A DNA stretch of 7,086 nucleotides from Frankia sp. Lineage in GTDB: Bacteria > Actinomycetota > Actinomycetes > Frankiales > Frankiaceae. The notes beneath the pieces were generated by a model. It saw only the letters and a list, made by a program, of their open reading frames with translations, had not been told where the DNA came from and did not search any database. Positions 1 to 6,349 of the stretch are shown one piece after another. Position 1 is the first letter of the stretch. Every line of letters begins with the position of its first letter. Location of the stretch: contig JADGHD010000260.1 of assembly GCA_019689615.1 (NCBI GenBank), positions 1 through 7,086 on the forward strand, in the 5' to 3' direction. The translations under genes were made by a program, and so were the position numbers.

Positions 1-53
1 GGCTGGGTGGGCCGGGCTCCGGCCCGCCCGAGAGCCTGGCGTCGCGGCGGCCG

Positions 54-1964
54 GTGCGCCGGCTCTGGCAGCTGATGCGCGGCCACCGCCGCGTCCTGCT
101 GGCCGGCACCGTGCTCACCGCCCTCGGCACGCTCCTGGGAGCGATCCAGCCGCTGCTGGTCAAGCGGGTGATCGACGGAGCGCAGCAGCACGGCGGGGTG
201 TCCGGGACGCTGCTGCTGTCGCTGCTCGTGCTGTTCGTCGCCCAGGCGCTGGTCGAGACGGGCGGCCACTACGTGCTGGAGCGCGCCGGGCAGGGCGTGC
301 TGCGCGGGCTGCGCTCCCGCCTGGTGCGCCACCTGCTGCGGCTGCGCGTCCCGGTCTACGACGGCCGCCGGATGGGCGACCTGATCTCCCGGGCCAACAC
401 CGACACGATCGTGGTCCGCGAGGCGGTCGCGTTCAGCTTCGCCGCGCTGCTGACCGGCGTGGTCGGTGCGGCCGGCGCGGTCGCCCTGATGATCTACATC
501 GACTACCGGCTGTTCCTGCTGGTGCTGGCGGCCGTCCTGATCGCCGGGATCGGCGTGGTCGCCGGCCTGCGGCGGATCAGGACCACCTCGGAGCAGGGCC
601 AGGCCAGCGTCGGCCGGATGACCGCCGACCTGGAGCGCTCCCTCGCCGCGATCCGCACCGTCCGGGCGAGCCGCGCCGAGGAGCGCGAGGCCGAGCGGAT
701 CGACGAGCACATCGACGACGCCTACCGGCTGGGACTGCGGATGGCCCAGCTCAACGCGCTGATCTCGCCGGCCATGGGCCTGGCGGTGCAGGGCTCGATC
801 CTGGTCGTCCTGCTGGTCGGCGGCGTGCTGGTCGCCCAGGGCGGCACGTCGCTTGGCACGCTGGTCGCCTTCCTGCTCTACGCCACCTACCTGGTCATGC
901 CGCTGTCCCAGATGATCGAGGCCGCCGGCGTCATGCAGCGCGGCATGGGTGCCCTCGACCGGGTCGACGCCGTCTTCGGCCTCCCCCGGGAGAGCGACCA
1001 GGACGGCACGCCCACCGAGCCCGGCCCGGCACTCGCCACCGCCGACGCGGGTGGACCGGCCCGCGCCGCCGGCCAGCGAGCCGAAGCCGCTGACATTGGC
1101 ACGGACGACGCCGGCAGCCGGCTGATCCGGGTCATCCCCGCCGGCCAGCCTCTGCCGGCCGAGACCGTGGCCGCCACGGCCGCTGCCGCCTCGGCCGCTG
1201 AGGTGGACGGGCGCACCGACGGGCAGGCGCCGGCCGTCGAGTTCCGCGGCGTGTGGTTTGGCTACGCCCCGGACCGCCCGGTGCTGCGCGACGTCTCGTT
1301 CACCGTGCCGCGCCGCGGCCACATCGCGGTGGTCGGCCCGTCCGGTGCCGGCAAGTCCACGATGTTCGAGCTGCTGGAACGGTTCTACGACCCGGACGAC
1401 GGCCAGATCCTGCTGAACGGCACCGATGTGCGGGCGATGTCCCGCTCCACCGCCCGGCAGTGGGTGAACCTCGTCGAACAGCAGGCCCCGGTGCTGCAGG
1501 GCAGCCTGCGGGACAACATCGCCTACGCGGCACCGGCGGCGACCGACGCCCAGATCGCCGAGGCCGTCACGACCGCGGGGCTCGACGAGCTGGTCTGCCA
1601 GCTCCCCAACGGCGTCTGGACCGAGGTCGGTGACCACGGCGTGCTGCTCTCCGGCGGCGAGCGCCAGCGGGTCGCCATCGCCCGGGCCCTGCTGGCCCAC
1701 CCGGCCGTCCTGCTGCTCGACGAGCCGACCTCGCAGATGGACAGCGTCAACGAGCGCGCCCTGACCCGGGTCATGCGCCAGATCGCCGAAGAGCGCGCCC
1801 TGCTGGTGATCGCCCACCGGATGTCGACGGTCCGCGCCGCCGACCGGGTCATCGTGCTGGACGAGGGCCGGGTGGTGGCCACCGGCACGCACGACGAGCT
1901 GCGCCAGTCGTGCGCGCTCTACCGCCGCCTGGCCGCGACCGACCTGGAGTCGGCCGCCGCCTGA
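54..1964 (+). CDS. ABC exporter half-transporter (fused membrane and ATPase domains)
   Basis: Type IV (exporter-type) ABC half-transporter, expected to work as a homo- or heterodimer in the plasma membrane, moving an unknown lipid, drug or peptide outward. The membrane domain spans about residues 1-305, with hydrophobic segments near 15-35, 52-72, 130-150, 153-171, 244-262 and 267-287. An unusual Ala/Pro/Gly-rich linker of about 80 residues (311-393) follows, then a full ATPase domain: A-loop Tyr404, Walker A GPSGAGKST 428-436, Q-loop Gln476, signature LSGGE 532-536, Walker B VLLLDE 552-557 with catalytic Glu557, H-loop His588. All catalytic residues are present, so it should hydrolyse ATP. 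The GTG at 54 lacks a good ribosome site and the frame stays open to the window edge with no other ATG/GTG/TTG, so the true start may lie upstream and this entry may be 5'-partial. The substrate is not predictable. The gene converges on the IclR gene. Confidence 0.9.
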   Translation: MRRLWQLMRGHRRVLLAGTVLTALGTLLGAIQPLLVKRVIDGAQQHGGVSGTLLLSLLVLFVAQALVETGGHYVLERAGQGVLRGLRSRLVRHLLRLRVPVYDGRRMGDLISRANTDTIVVREAVAFSFAALLTGVVGAAGAVALMIYIDYRLFLLVLAAVLIAGIGVVAGLRRIRTTSEQGQASVGRMTADLERSLAAIRTVRASRAEEREAERIDEHIDDAYRLGLRMAQLNALISPAMGLAVQGSILVVLLVGGVLVAQGGTSLGTLVAFLLYATYLVMPLSQMIEAAGVMQRGMGALDRVDAVFGLPRESDQDGTPTEPGPALATADAGGPARAAGQRAEAADIGTDDAGSRLIRVIPAGQPLPAETVAATAAAASAAEVDGRTDGQAPAVEFRGVWFGYAPDRPVLRDVSFTVPRRGHIAVVGPSGAGKSTMFELLERFYDPDDGQILLNGTDVRAMSRSTARQWVNLVEQQAPVLQGSLRDNIAYAAPAATDAQIAEAVTTAGLDELVCQLPNGVWTEVGDHGVLLSGGERQRVAIARALLAHPAVLLLDEPTSQMDSVNERALTRVMRQIAEERALLVIAHRMSTVRAADRVIVLDEGRVVATGTHDELRQSCALYRRLAATDLESAAA

Positions 1965-1992
1965 GCCGGGCACCGCCTGAGCCGGGCACCGC
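1957..1992. repeat. 16-bp tandem duplication across the exporter stop codon
   Basis: The unit CTGAGCCGGGCACCGC occurs twice without a gap (1961-1976 and 1977-1992). The match extends four bases to the left, so the 16-base period covers 36 bases. The first copy contains the exporter stop TGA (1962-1964) and the second carries another TGA at 1978, out of frame because 16 is not a multiple of three. It looks like a slippage duplication with no effect on the protein. No function is inferred. Confidence 0.85.
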
Positions 1993-1995
1993 GCT

Positions 1996-2022
1996 CCGGC
2001 GCCCACCGCGGTTGGGCGCCGG
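1996..2022. terminator. Hairpin between convergent genes, probable bidirectional terminator
   Basis: A perfect 10-bp inverted repeat, CCGGCGCCCA (1996-2005) and TGGGCGCCGG (2013-2022), encloses a 7-base loop. It starts 31 bases after the exporter stop and directly abuts the IclR stop codon (TAA on the minus strand, 2023-2025). A stem this strong between two converging genes fits a terminator serving both strands. There is no T-tract on either side, as is common for stem-loop terminators in high-GC actinobacteria, so termination is inferred from position and stem strength. Confidence 0.6.
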
Positions 2023-2943
2023 TTACCGCGTCGCGTCGACGGCGGCCGGGGACGGCGGCGCGATCGGGCGGGCCACCAGCGCGGCGACCGCCCTGGCCAG
2101 CTCGGTCATGCGGGTGCCGAGGCGTTCGAGGGCGGCGGCGGTGAGCGTGCGGCCGAACAGCATGGCCAGCAGGCTGACGACGACCTCGCCGTGGGCACCC
2201 AGGACCGGGACCGCCACGTGGTTCACCCGGTAGGTCTCGTCCGGGTGCAGATCCTCCACGTAGTAACCGGCACCAGCCAGCCTGGCGTCGGCCAGCCGCC
2301 GCAGCGAGGCGAGGTCGACCCGGCCGGCGGTCGCCCGCAGCCGGTGCAGGTCCTCGGCCGCCGGGCTCCCGGGAGGCAGTTCGCGGGTGACGATGTAGCC
2401 GAGACGACGGCCGGCCCGTAACGCGTGCCGGAGCGCGCTGGTCTGCTCCGATGACAGCGGGCTCAGCGCCCGGCCGAACCAGGCCTCGAGCTCGCTGTCC
2501 GGCCACCAGGCGACGAACGGCGCGCCCCAGGGCGGGGCGAACGGCAGCCGGGCGCCGACCTGGCTGAGCCCGAAGATCGGGTCGGGGTTGCCGACCCGCT
2601 CCAGCACCACCAGCTGGTCGTCATCAACGGCGAGCACGGAGCAGGTGACGTCGAACTCCGCGGAGAACCGGGTGAGCAGGCCCAGCGCGGGCCGAAGGTC
2701 GACGAACCCGCCGAGCACGGCCTGCCCCGCCGTGATCAGCGCCGGGCCGAGCCGGTACGCCCGGGTCTTCGCGTTCTGTACCAGGTAGCCGTGCTCGACC
2801 AGGGTCTCGGCGATCGCGAAGCACGTGCCCTTGCTGATCCCGGCCGCCTTGGCGAGCTCGGTGAGGCCGAAGCTGCGCCGCGGCTGACGGATCAGCACGT
2901 CGAGTACGCCCACCAGCCGCCGGGTCGGATTCGACGTCGGCAT
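2023..2943 (-). CDS. IclR-family transcriptional regulator
   Basis: DNA-binding regulator of the IclR family, 306 aa from the chosen start, acting in the cytoplasm usually as a dimer or tetramer. The N-terminal winged helix-turn-helix covers about residues 7-66, with the recognition region in LTELAKAAGISKGTCFAIAETL (split: LTELAKAAG then ISKGTCFAIAETL). The C-terminal effector-binding domain runs from about 80 to 290 and includes the hinge RLPFAPPWGAPFVAW. The frame stays open to 3126, but that would overlap the binding-protein gene. The ATG at 2943 is chosen because GGTGA lies 8 bases upstream and the family fold begins immediately; GTG at 2955 is an alternative. It is the last gene of the importer cluster, same strand, so it probably controls the importer and perhaps itself. 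Known IclR proteins often respond to aromatic acids or small carboxylates, but the effector here is unknown. Leu175 uses a TTA codon. Confidence 0.88.
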   Translation of the reverse strand: MPTSNPTRRLVGVLDVLIRQPRRSFGLTELAKAAGISKGTCFAIAETLVEHGYLVQNAKTRAYRLGPALITAGQAVLGGFVDLRPALGLLTRFSAEFDVTCSVLAVDDDQLVVLERVGNPDPIFGLSQVGARLPFAPPWGAPFVAWWPDSELEAWFGRALSPLSSEQTSALRHALRAGRRLGYIVTRELPPGSPAAEDLHRLRATAGRVDLASLRRLADARLAGAGYYVEDLHPDETYRVNHVAVPVLGAHGEVVVSLLAMLFGRTLTAAALERLGTRMTELARAVAALVARPIAPPSPAAVDATR

Positions 2944-2973
2944 CGCAGGGGTCACCGTCCTGTCGCCTGTGCT

Positions 2974-3000
2974 GGGACACGGAAATAGCGGACCGTGCCC
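2974..3000. promoter_or_regulatory. Inverted repeat upstream of the IclR gene, candidate operator
   Basis: GGGACACGG (2974-2982) and CCGTGCCC (2993-3000) are inverted around a 10-base A-richer spacer, with one unpaired A in the left arm. It lies 31 bases upstream of the IclR start. IclR proteins often repress their own gene by binding inverted repeats just upstream, so this could be an autoregulatory operator. It could equally be a second transcript hairpin. No convincing -10/-35 pair was found beside it. Confidence 0.35.
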
Positions 3001-3014
3001 GGTCGGCGGGCGAG

Positions 3015-3058
3015 CCAGGGTGGGGCGCCGACCGGTCGCGGCCGGCTCCCCACCCTGG
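3015..3058 (-). terminator. Long stem-loop after the substrate-binding protein gene
   Basis: A perfect 11-bp inverted repeat, CCAGGGTGGGG (3015-3025) and CCCCACCCTGG (3048-3058), encloses a GC-rich 22-base loop that can itself pair in part. It begins 15 bases past the binding-protein stop codon (TAG at 3074-3076, minus strand), the usual place for a terminator or an mRNA-stabilising 3' hairpin. There is no T-tract. If it terminates, the IclR gene gets little readthrough or needs its own promoter. Confidence 0.55.
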
Positions 3059-3073
3059 AACCACATGGCGCGG

Positions 3074-4228
3074 CTATGAGGTGTGGCCGACCGCGACCTC
3101 GTAGAAGGAGCGGTCCACCACCTCATTTTCCGGTAGCGGTTCGGAGTACGACAGCGCGCCGGTGGTGATGAGCGCCTCCTGCAGCCGGTCGGCCGTGCCG
3201 CCCCGGATCTCCCAGTCGAAGATCAGCGACGGCACCCGGTTGATCTGATCGGCCGGCAGCTCGATCACCTTCGACAGGTCCTCGACGAACGCCGGGTCCG
3301 CCTTGTAGTCACCGGGGAACGCGGTGTTGATCGTGCGCACGACGGCGCGGGTGAACGCCTCGCCGGCCGCCCGCTTCTCCCCGAGGACGTTCGGGCCGAA
3401 CAGCACGCCACCGAGCGGCTCACCCGGGGGCTGGCCGCTCAGGAAGGACAGACCGGGCTTGTCCTCGAGTTCGGTCCACAGTGGGTCGAGGATCCACGCC
3501 GCGTCGACAGCGCCATTGATCAGCGCGGTGACGACGTCGGCCGCGGGCAGCGACTGCAGCGTCACGTCCCCGAAGGTCAGCCCGTTGTCCTCGAGGGCCT
3601 GGACGATCGGGTACATGATCGGGCTGCCCTTGCCGAGCACGCTGGCCATCGTCTTGCCCTTGAGGTCGGCGATGGTCGCCGGCCGGCCGTCGATGTCGCG
3701 CGCCCACACGCCGGTCTTGCTCTCCGGCGGCGCCGAGAAGTTGCCCATCACCCAGCGCACGCCGAAGCCGCTGTTCACCGCGTTGAAGAAGCCCGCGTCG
3801 GGCGAGCCGACCAGGATGTCGGTGTCGCCCTGCGCCAGCAGGTTCAGGCCATCGGCCGCCGGCACCTGGCGCAGCTCGACCTCGAGGTTCTCCTTCTCGA
3901 ACTCGCCGTGCGCGATGGCCCACCGGATCGGCGCGATGAACTCGGCCTTCGGGGTGGCGGCGGTGACCACGAGCTTGGTCCGCTCCGGCAGCGGCACCGG
4001 CGCCGGGGTGTTCGGCTCGCAGCGCGCCGGCTTGCGGTCGGGCGAGAGGTCGGCCGGGTCGGTCCACCCGTTCTCGCAGCCGGCGACCGCCTGGACGGGC
4101 CCGGCCGAGGCCGGCGTGAAGCTGGAGTCCGGCCCGCTGTCGCTGTCGCCACCGCCACAGGCGGCCAGCAGCATGCTGACCGACAGCAGCGGTAACAGCA
4201 GCACCCGGCCGCGTCTACGAGCTCTCAT
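3074..4228 (-). CDS. SsuA/TauA/NMT1-type ABC importer substrate-binding lipoprotein
   Basis: Extracytoplasmic lipoprotein, 384 aa, that captures the ligand and delivers it to the adjacent permease. The N-terminus has basic residues (MRARRRGR), a hydrophobic stretch, and lipobox LAAC with the lipid-modified Cys24, followed by a Gly/Ser/Asp-rich tether. The binding domain begins near residue 83 (RTKLVVTAATPKAEFIAPIR) and resembles the NMT1/THI5-like family: a region near 127-150 with the pattern LLAQGDTDILVGSPD, then a second lobe with ADLKGKTMASVLGKGSP (187-203) and LINGAVDAAW (236-245). Such proteins bind sulfonates, taurine, nitrate, pyrimidines or aromatic carboxylates, so the ligand is unassigned. 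Cys51 and Cys70 in the mature N-terminal extension could form a disulfide. The ATG start is supported by GAGGAGGG five bases upstream (4234-4241). Leu12 in the signal peptide is a TTA codon. It lies 253 bases after the permease. Confidence 0.9.
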   Translation of the reverse strand: MRARRRGRVLLLPLLSVSMLLAACGGGDSDSGPDSSFTPASAGPVQAVAGCENGWTDPADLSPDRKPARCEPNTPAPVPLPERTKLVVTAATPKAEFIAPIRWAIAHGEFEKENLEVELRQVPAADGLNLLAQGDTDILVGSPDAGFFNAVNSGFGVRWVMGNFSAPPESKTGVWARDIDGRPATIADLKGKTMASVLGKGSPIMYPIVQALEDNGLTFGDVTLQSLPAADVVTALINGAVDAAWILDPLWTELEDKPGLSFLSGQPPGEPLGGVLFGPNVLGEKRAAGEAFTRAVVRTINTAFPGDYKADPAFVEDLSKVIELPADQINRVPSLIFDWEIRGGTADRLQEALITTGALSYSEPLPENEVVDRSFYEVAVGHTS

Positions 4229-4233
4229 CGTGA

Positions 4234-4241
4234 CCCTCCTC
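4234..4241 (-). promoter_or_regulatory. Strong ribosome binding site of the binding-protein gene
   Basis: On the minus strand GAGGAGGG lies five bases before the ATG at 4228. It is the clearest Shine-Dalgarno sequence in the window. It fixes the start, which also gives a complete signal peptide, and suggests high translation of the binding protein relative to the membrane parts. Confidence 0.75.
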
Positions 4242-4317
4242 AGGGTTGGGGACTTGTGGGTGTGGTCTACGGGCGCGGATCATCGCGCGGTGGGCACGCG
4301 GCCGCTCGGCGCGCGAA

Positions 4318-4338
4318 CGGCCAACCCGGTGTTGGCCG
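4318..4338. other. Perfect stem-loop in the permease/binding-protein gap
   Basis: CGGCCAAC (4318-4325) and GTTGGCCG (4331-4338) form a perfect 8-bp stem with a 5-base loop inside the 253-base gap at 4229-4481. The rest of this gap is GC-rich and holds no gene I can support. The element could be an intercistronic mRNA processing or stability hairpin, an attenuator, or an operator for a separate promoter of the binding-protein gene. No T-tract follows in either direction. Confidence 0.45.
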
Positions 4339-4481
4339 CGGTCCGCCCGTGCCGCGTCACCCGCTGGCGGGCAGCCGTGACCAGGCCCGCCTGGCCGCGG
4401 GCACGCGAGCAGGCAGCGACGGCCGGAGTCCGGTGGCGGGCCGCCGCCGACACCCGGCAGCGGGCCGGGCAGGCGGAGTGG

Positions 4482-5345
4482 TCAGGCGCGGGCCCGGTCG
4501 TGGTCCGACGGGGCCCAGCGGGTGACCCGCCGGCCGATCAGCCGGACCAGCTCGGCGAACACCACGCCCTCGATCGCGACGACGACGATGCCGACGAACA
4601 TCTGGTCGTTGATGAACAGCGCCCGGGACTGGAAGATCAGATAGCCGAGACCGTTCTCGCCGACGATGAACTCGGCCGCGATGATCACGAGGAACGCGAC
4701 GCCGGCGGCGACCCGCATGGCCACGAACATCTGCGGCAGCGCGGCCGGGACGAGCACGTGCCGGAACATCTGCCAGCGGTTCGCGCCGAAGCAGCGGCCC
4801 GCCTCCCGGTAGCCCTCCTCGACGCCGATGATCGCCGACATCGTCGAGATCCAGACGAAGAAGAAGACGGTGACCGCCACCAGCGCGATCTTCGGGCCTT
4901 CACCGAGGCCGAACATGGTCAGGAAGATCGGCAGCAGCGCCAGCTTCGGCACCACGTACAGCGCGTCGAGCGTGGGCTCCAGCGCCACCTGGATCAGCCG
5001 GACCGAGCCCATCGCCAGCCCGAACAGGATGCCGGCTGCGGTGCCGATCGCGAACCCGGCCAGCACCCGGGCCGTGGTGTGCCAGATGTCCCCCCACAGC
5101 GTGCCGTCGGCGAGCATGTCGGCGCCGGTCGCGACGATGTCGGTGGGTGACGGGTAGAGCCGGGAGTCGATCCAGCCAAGCCCGCTGGCCGCCTGCCACA
5201 GCCCGAGCAGCACCAACGGCACCCCGGCGGCGAGGCTGATCTCCATGACGGCGCGGCGGCGGGCGGCGCCGACCGGGTTGCGCTCCGCCCGCCCCGGCTC
5301 GCGGACGAGGACCTGCTCGGCGGCGAAGAGGCGTGTCCTGGCCAT
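4482..5345 (-). CDS. SsuC/TauC-type ABC importer permease
   Basis: Integral membrane subunit, 287 aa, forming the transport channel of the importer, probably as a homodimer with one ATPase per monomer. Six hydrophobic segments fit: about 36-52, 93-115, 128-146, 152-172, 205-226 and 248-270. The cytoplasmic EAA loop that contacts the ATPase is visible as EAGRCFGANRW (181-191) ending in LVPAALP (198-204), the typical BPD-transport pattern. The PSPTDIVATG segment (66-75) after the first membrane span is also typical of this subfamily. The start ATG is one base past the ATPase stop codon, with AGGAAGGGGG (5352-5361) six bases upstream inside the ATPase gene, so the two are translationally coupled. 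The ligand is set by the binding protein and stays unknown. The N-terminal 30 residues are Arg-rich and less conserved. Confidence 0.92.
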   Translation of the reverse strand: MARTRLFAAEQVLVREPGRAERNPVGAARRRAVMEISLAAGVPLVLLGLWQAASGLGWIDSRLYPSPTDIVATGADMLADGTLWGDIWHTTARVLAGFAIGTAAGILFGLAMGSVRLIQVALEPTLDALYVVPKLALLPIFLTMFGLGEGPKIALVAVTVFFFVWISTMSAIIGVEEGYREAGRCFGANRWQMFRHVLVPAALPQMFVAMRVAAGVAFLVIIAAEFIVGENGLGYLIFQSRALFINDQMFVGIVVVAIEGVVFAELVRLIGRRVTRWAPSDHDRARA

Positions 5346-5346
5346 G

Positions 5347-6243
5347 TCAGGCCCCCTTCCTCGCGGCGGTGGCCACCGCGGCCTCCGGTTCGGCCGTGGG
5401 CCGGTTCGCCGTACCCTGGCCCGGCCCGTCGGCCTCGACCTCGCCGCGCAGCAGCGCCCACAGCTCCCCGCGGAAGGCGGCGAACTCCGCCGACTCGCGC
5501 ACCTCGGCGGACCGGGGCCGGGGGAACGGCGGGATCCGCTCGGCCAGGATCCGGCCGGGCCGGGCGCTCATCACCACCACCCGGTCGCCGAGCACGATCG
5601 CCTCCTCCAGGCTGTGCGTCACGAACAGCACGGTGCGTCGTTCCGCCTGGCAGATGGCGAGCAGCTCGTCCTGCAGGATCGTGCGCAGCTGGGCGTCGAG
5701 CGCCGCGAACGGCTCGTCCATCAGCAGGATCTCGGGCTCCACGGCGAGCGCCCTGGCGATCGACACCCGCTGGCGCATGCCGCCGGACAGCTGCCGTGGG
5801 TAGGCGTTGGCGAAGTCGCCGAGCCCCATCCGGTCCAGCCAGGTCCTGGCGCGCTCCCGGGCCTCCTTGCGCGGCACGCCGCGGATGTCCAGGCCGAAGC
5901 GGACGTTCGCCTCAACGGTCTTCCACGGGTAGATGCCGTAGTCCTGAAAGATCATCGCGGCCGGGTTCGGCGAGTTGGCCAGCACCTCGGCCTTTCCGGC
6001 GGTGGGCCGGGTGAGGCCGGCGACGATGCGCAGGAAGGTCGACTTGCCGCAGCCGGACGGCCCGACCACGCAGACGAACTCGCCCTCGCTCACGGTGAGG
6101 TCGAGTGGGCCGAGCGCGTGCACGGCCTTGGCTCCTCGCCCGAACACCCGCTCCGTGGCGATCGCCCGGATCTTCGCCCGCTCGCCGGACCCTGGCTCAG
6201 CTAAGCCGACGGTGCCACCGTCGGCTGATGCTCGCACGCTCAC
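5347..6243 (-). CDS. SsuB/TauB-type ABC importer ATPase
   Basis: Cytoplasmic ATPase subunit, 298 aa, powering the importer. Numbered from the chosen GTG (6243): Walker A GPSGCGKST 61-69, Q-loop Gln100 in FQDYGIYPW, signature LSGGMRQ 152-158, Walker B ILLMDEP 172-178 with the catalytic Glu, D-loop ALD 181-183, and switch His210 in THSLEEA. The FQDYGIYPW stretch resembles the FQ(D/E).LLPW signature of nitrate/sulfonate/taurine ATPases. The frame is open to a GTG at 6309, but GTG 6243 is preferred because GGAGG (6253-6257) lies 9 bases upstream; the first 20 or so residues are still non-conserved. This short N-terminal stretch holds a rare TTA codon (residue 14, 6202-6204) and lies over a palindrome. 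It is the first gene of the cluster, one base from the permease. The C-terminal 40 residues are Ala/Pro/Glu-rich and beyond the usual domain. Confidence 0.9.
   Translation of the reverse strand: MSVRASADGGTVGLAEPGSGERAKIRAIATERVFGRGAKAVHALGPLDLTVSEGEFVCVVGPSGCGKSTFLRIVAGLTRPTAGKAEVLANSPNPAAMIFQDYGIYPWKTVEANVRFGLDIRGVPRKEARERARTWLDRMGLGDFANAYPRQLSGGMRQRVSIARALAVEPEILLMDEPFAALDAQLRTILQDELLAICQAERRTVLFVTHSLEEAIVLGDRVVVMSARPGRILAERIPPFPRPRSAEVRESAEFAAFRGELWALLRGEVEADGPGQGTANRPTAEPEAAVATAARKGA
6204..6226. repeat. Near-perfect palindrome inside the start of the ATPase gene
   Basis: AGCCGACGGTG (6204-6214) and CACCGTCGGCT (6216-6226) are perfect 11-bp inverted arms around a single central C. It lies 17-39 bases inside the ATPase reading frame. 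An 11+1+11 arrangement suits a dimeric DNA-binding protein better than an RNA hairpin, which would need to open the innermost pairs to form a loop. Its position downstream of the predicted promoter could allow roadblock repression, or it may sequester the early coding region in mRNA. Confidence 0.6.
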
Positions 6244-6331
6244 GCCGTTGTGCCTCCGTCCCCGGATCGCCCAGCAGGGCCTTCGACGGCTCGCTCTGGT
6301 AGCTCGCACTGGTTCAGTAGTTCGACCAACC

Positions 6332-6347
6332 GGTCAGATTGCTGACC
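6332..6347. promoter_or_regulatory. Candidate operator at the importer transcription start
   Basis: GGTCAG (6332-6337) and CTGACC (6342-6347) are perfect inverted arms around ATTG. On the minus strand this begins two bases after the predicted -10 box and so covers the predicted transcription start, a classic place for repressor binding. The neighbouring IclR gene is the obvious candidate binder, but a GntR or TetR protein from elsewhere is possible. Another GACC half-site lies at 6324-6327. Confidence 0.5.
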
Positions 6348-6349
6348 AG

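Noticed and set aside
2944..3126. N-terminal extension of the IclR frame up to 3126
   Set aside because: The extra 61 residues are not family-like, overlap the end of the binding-protein gene and include the stem-loop region. ATG 2943 has a GGTGA ribosome site and starts at the fold.
4256..4525. Small plus-strand gene in the gap between permease and binding protein
   Set aside because: The 89-residue frame is Gly/Arg-rich, overlaps the permease end, and has no family resemblance or ribosome site. The gap appears non-coding.
3324..5150. 608-residue open frame on the plus strand
   Set aside because: It lies antisense across the binding-protein gene, the gap and the permease. Its product is Arg/Ala/Pro/Asp-rich low-complexity sequence with no recognisable family, typical of a GC-rich shadow frame.
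5245..6204. 319-residue open frame on the plus strand
   Set aside because: It is the mirror of the ATPase and permease start regions, which carry all family motifs on the other strand. It has no recognisable domain.
6244..6309. GTG at 6309 as ATPase start
   Set aside because: The added 22 residues are Arg-rich and not family-like, and no ribosome site was evident, while GTG 6243 has GGAGG nine bases upstream.
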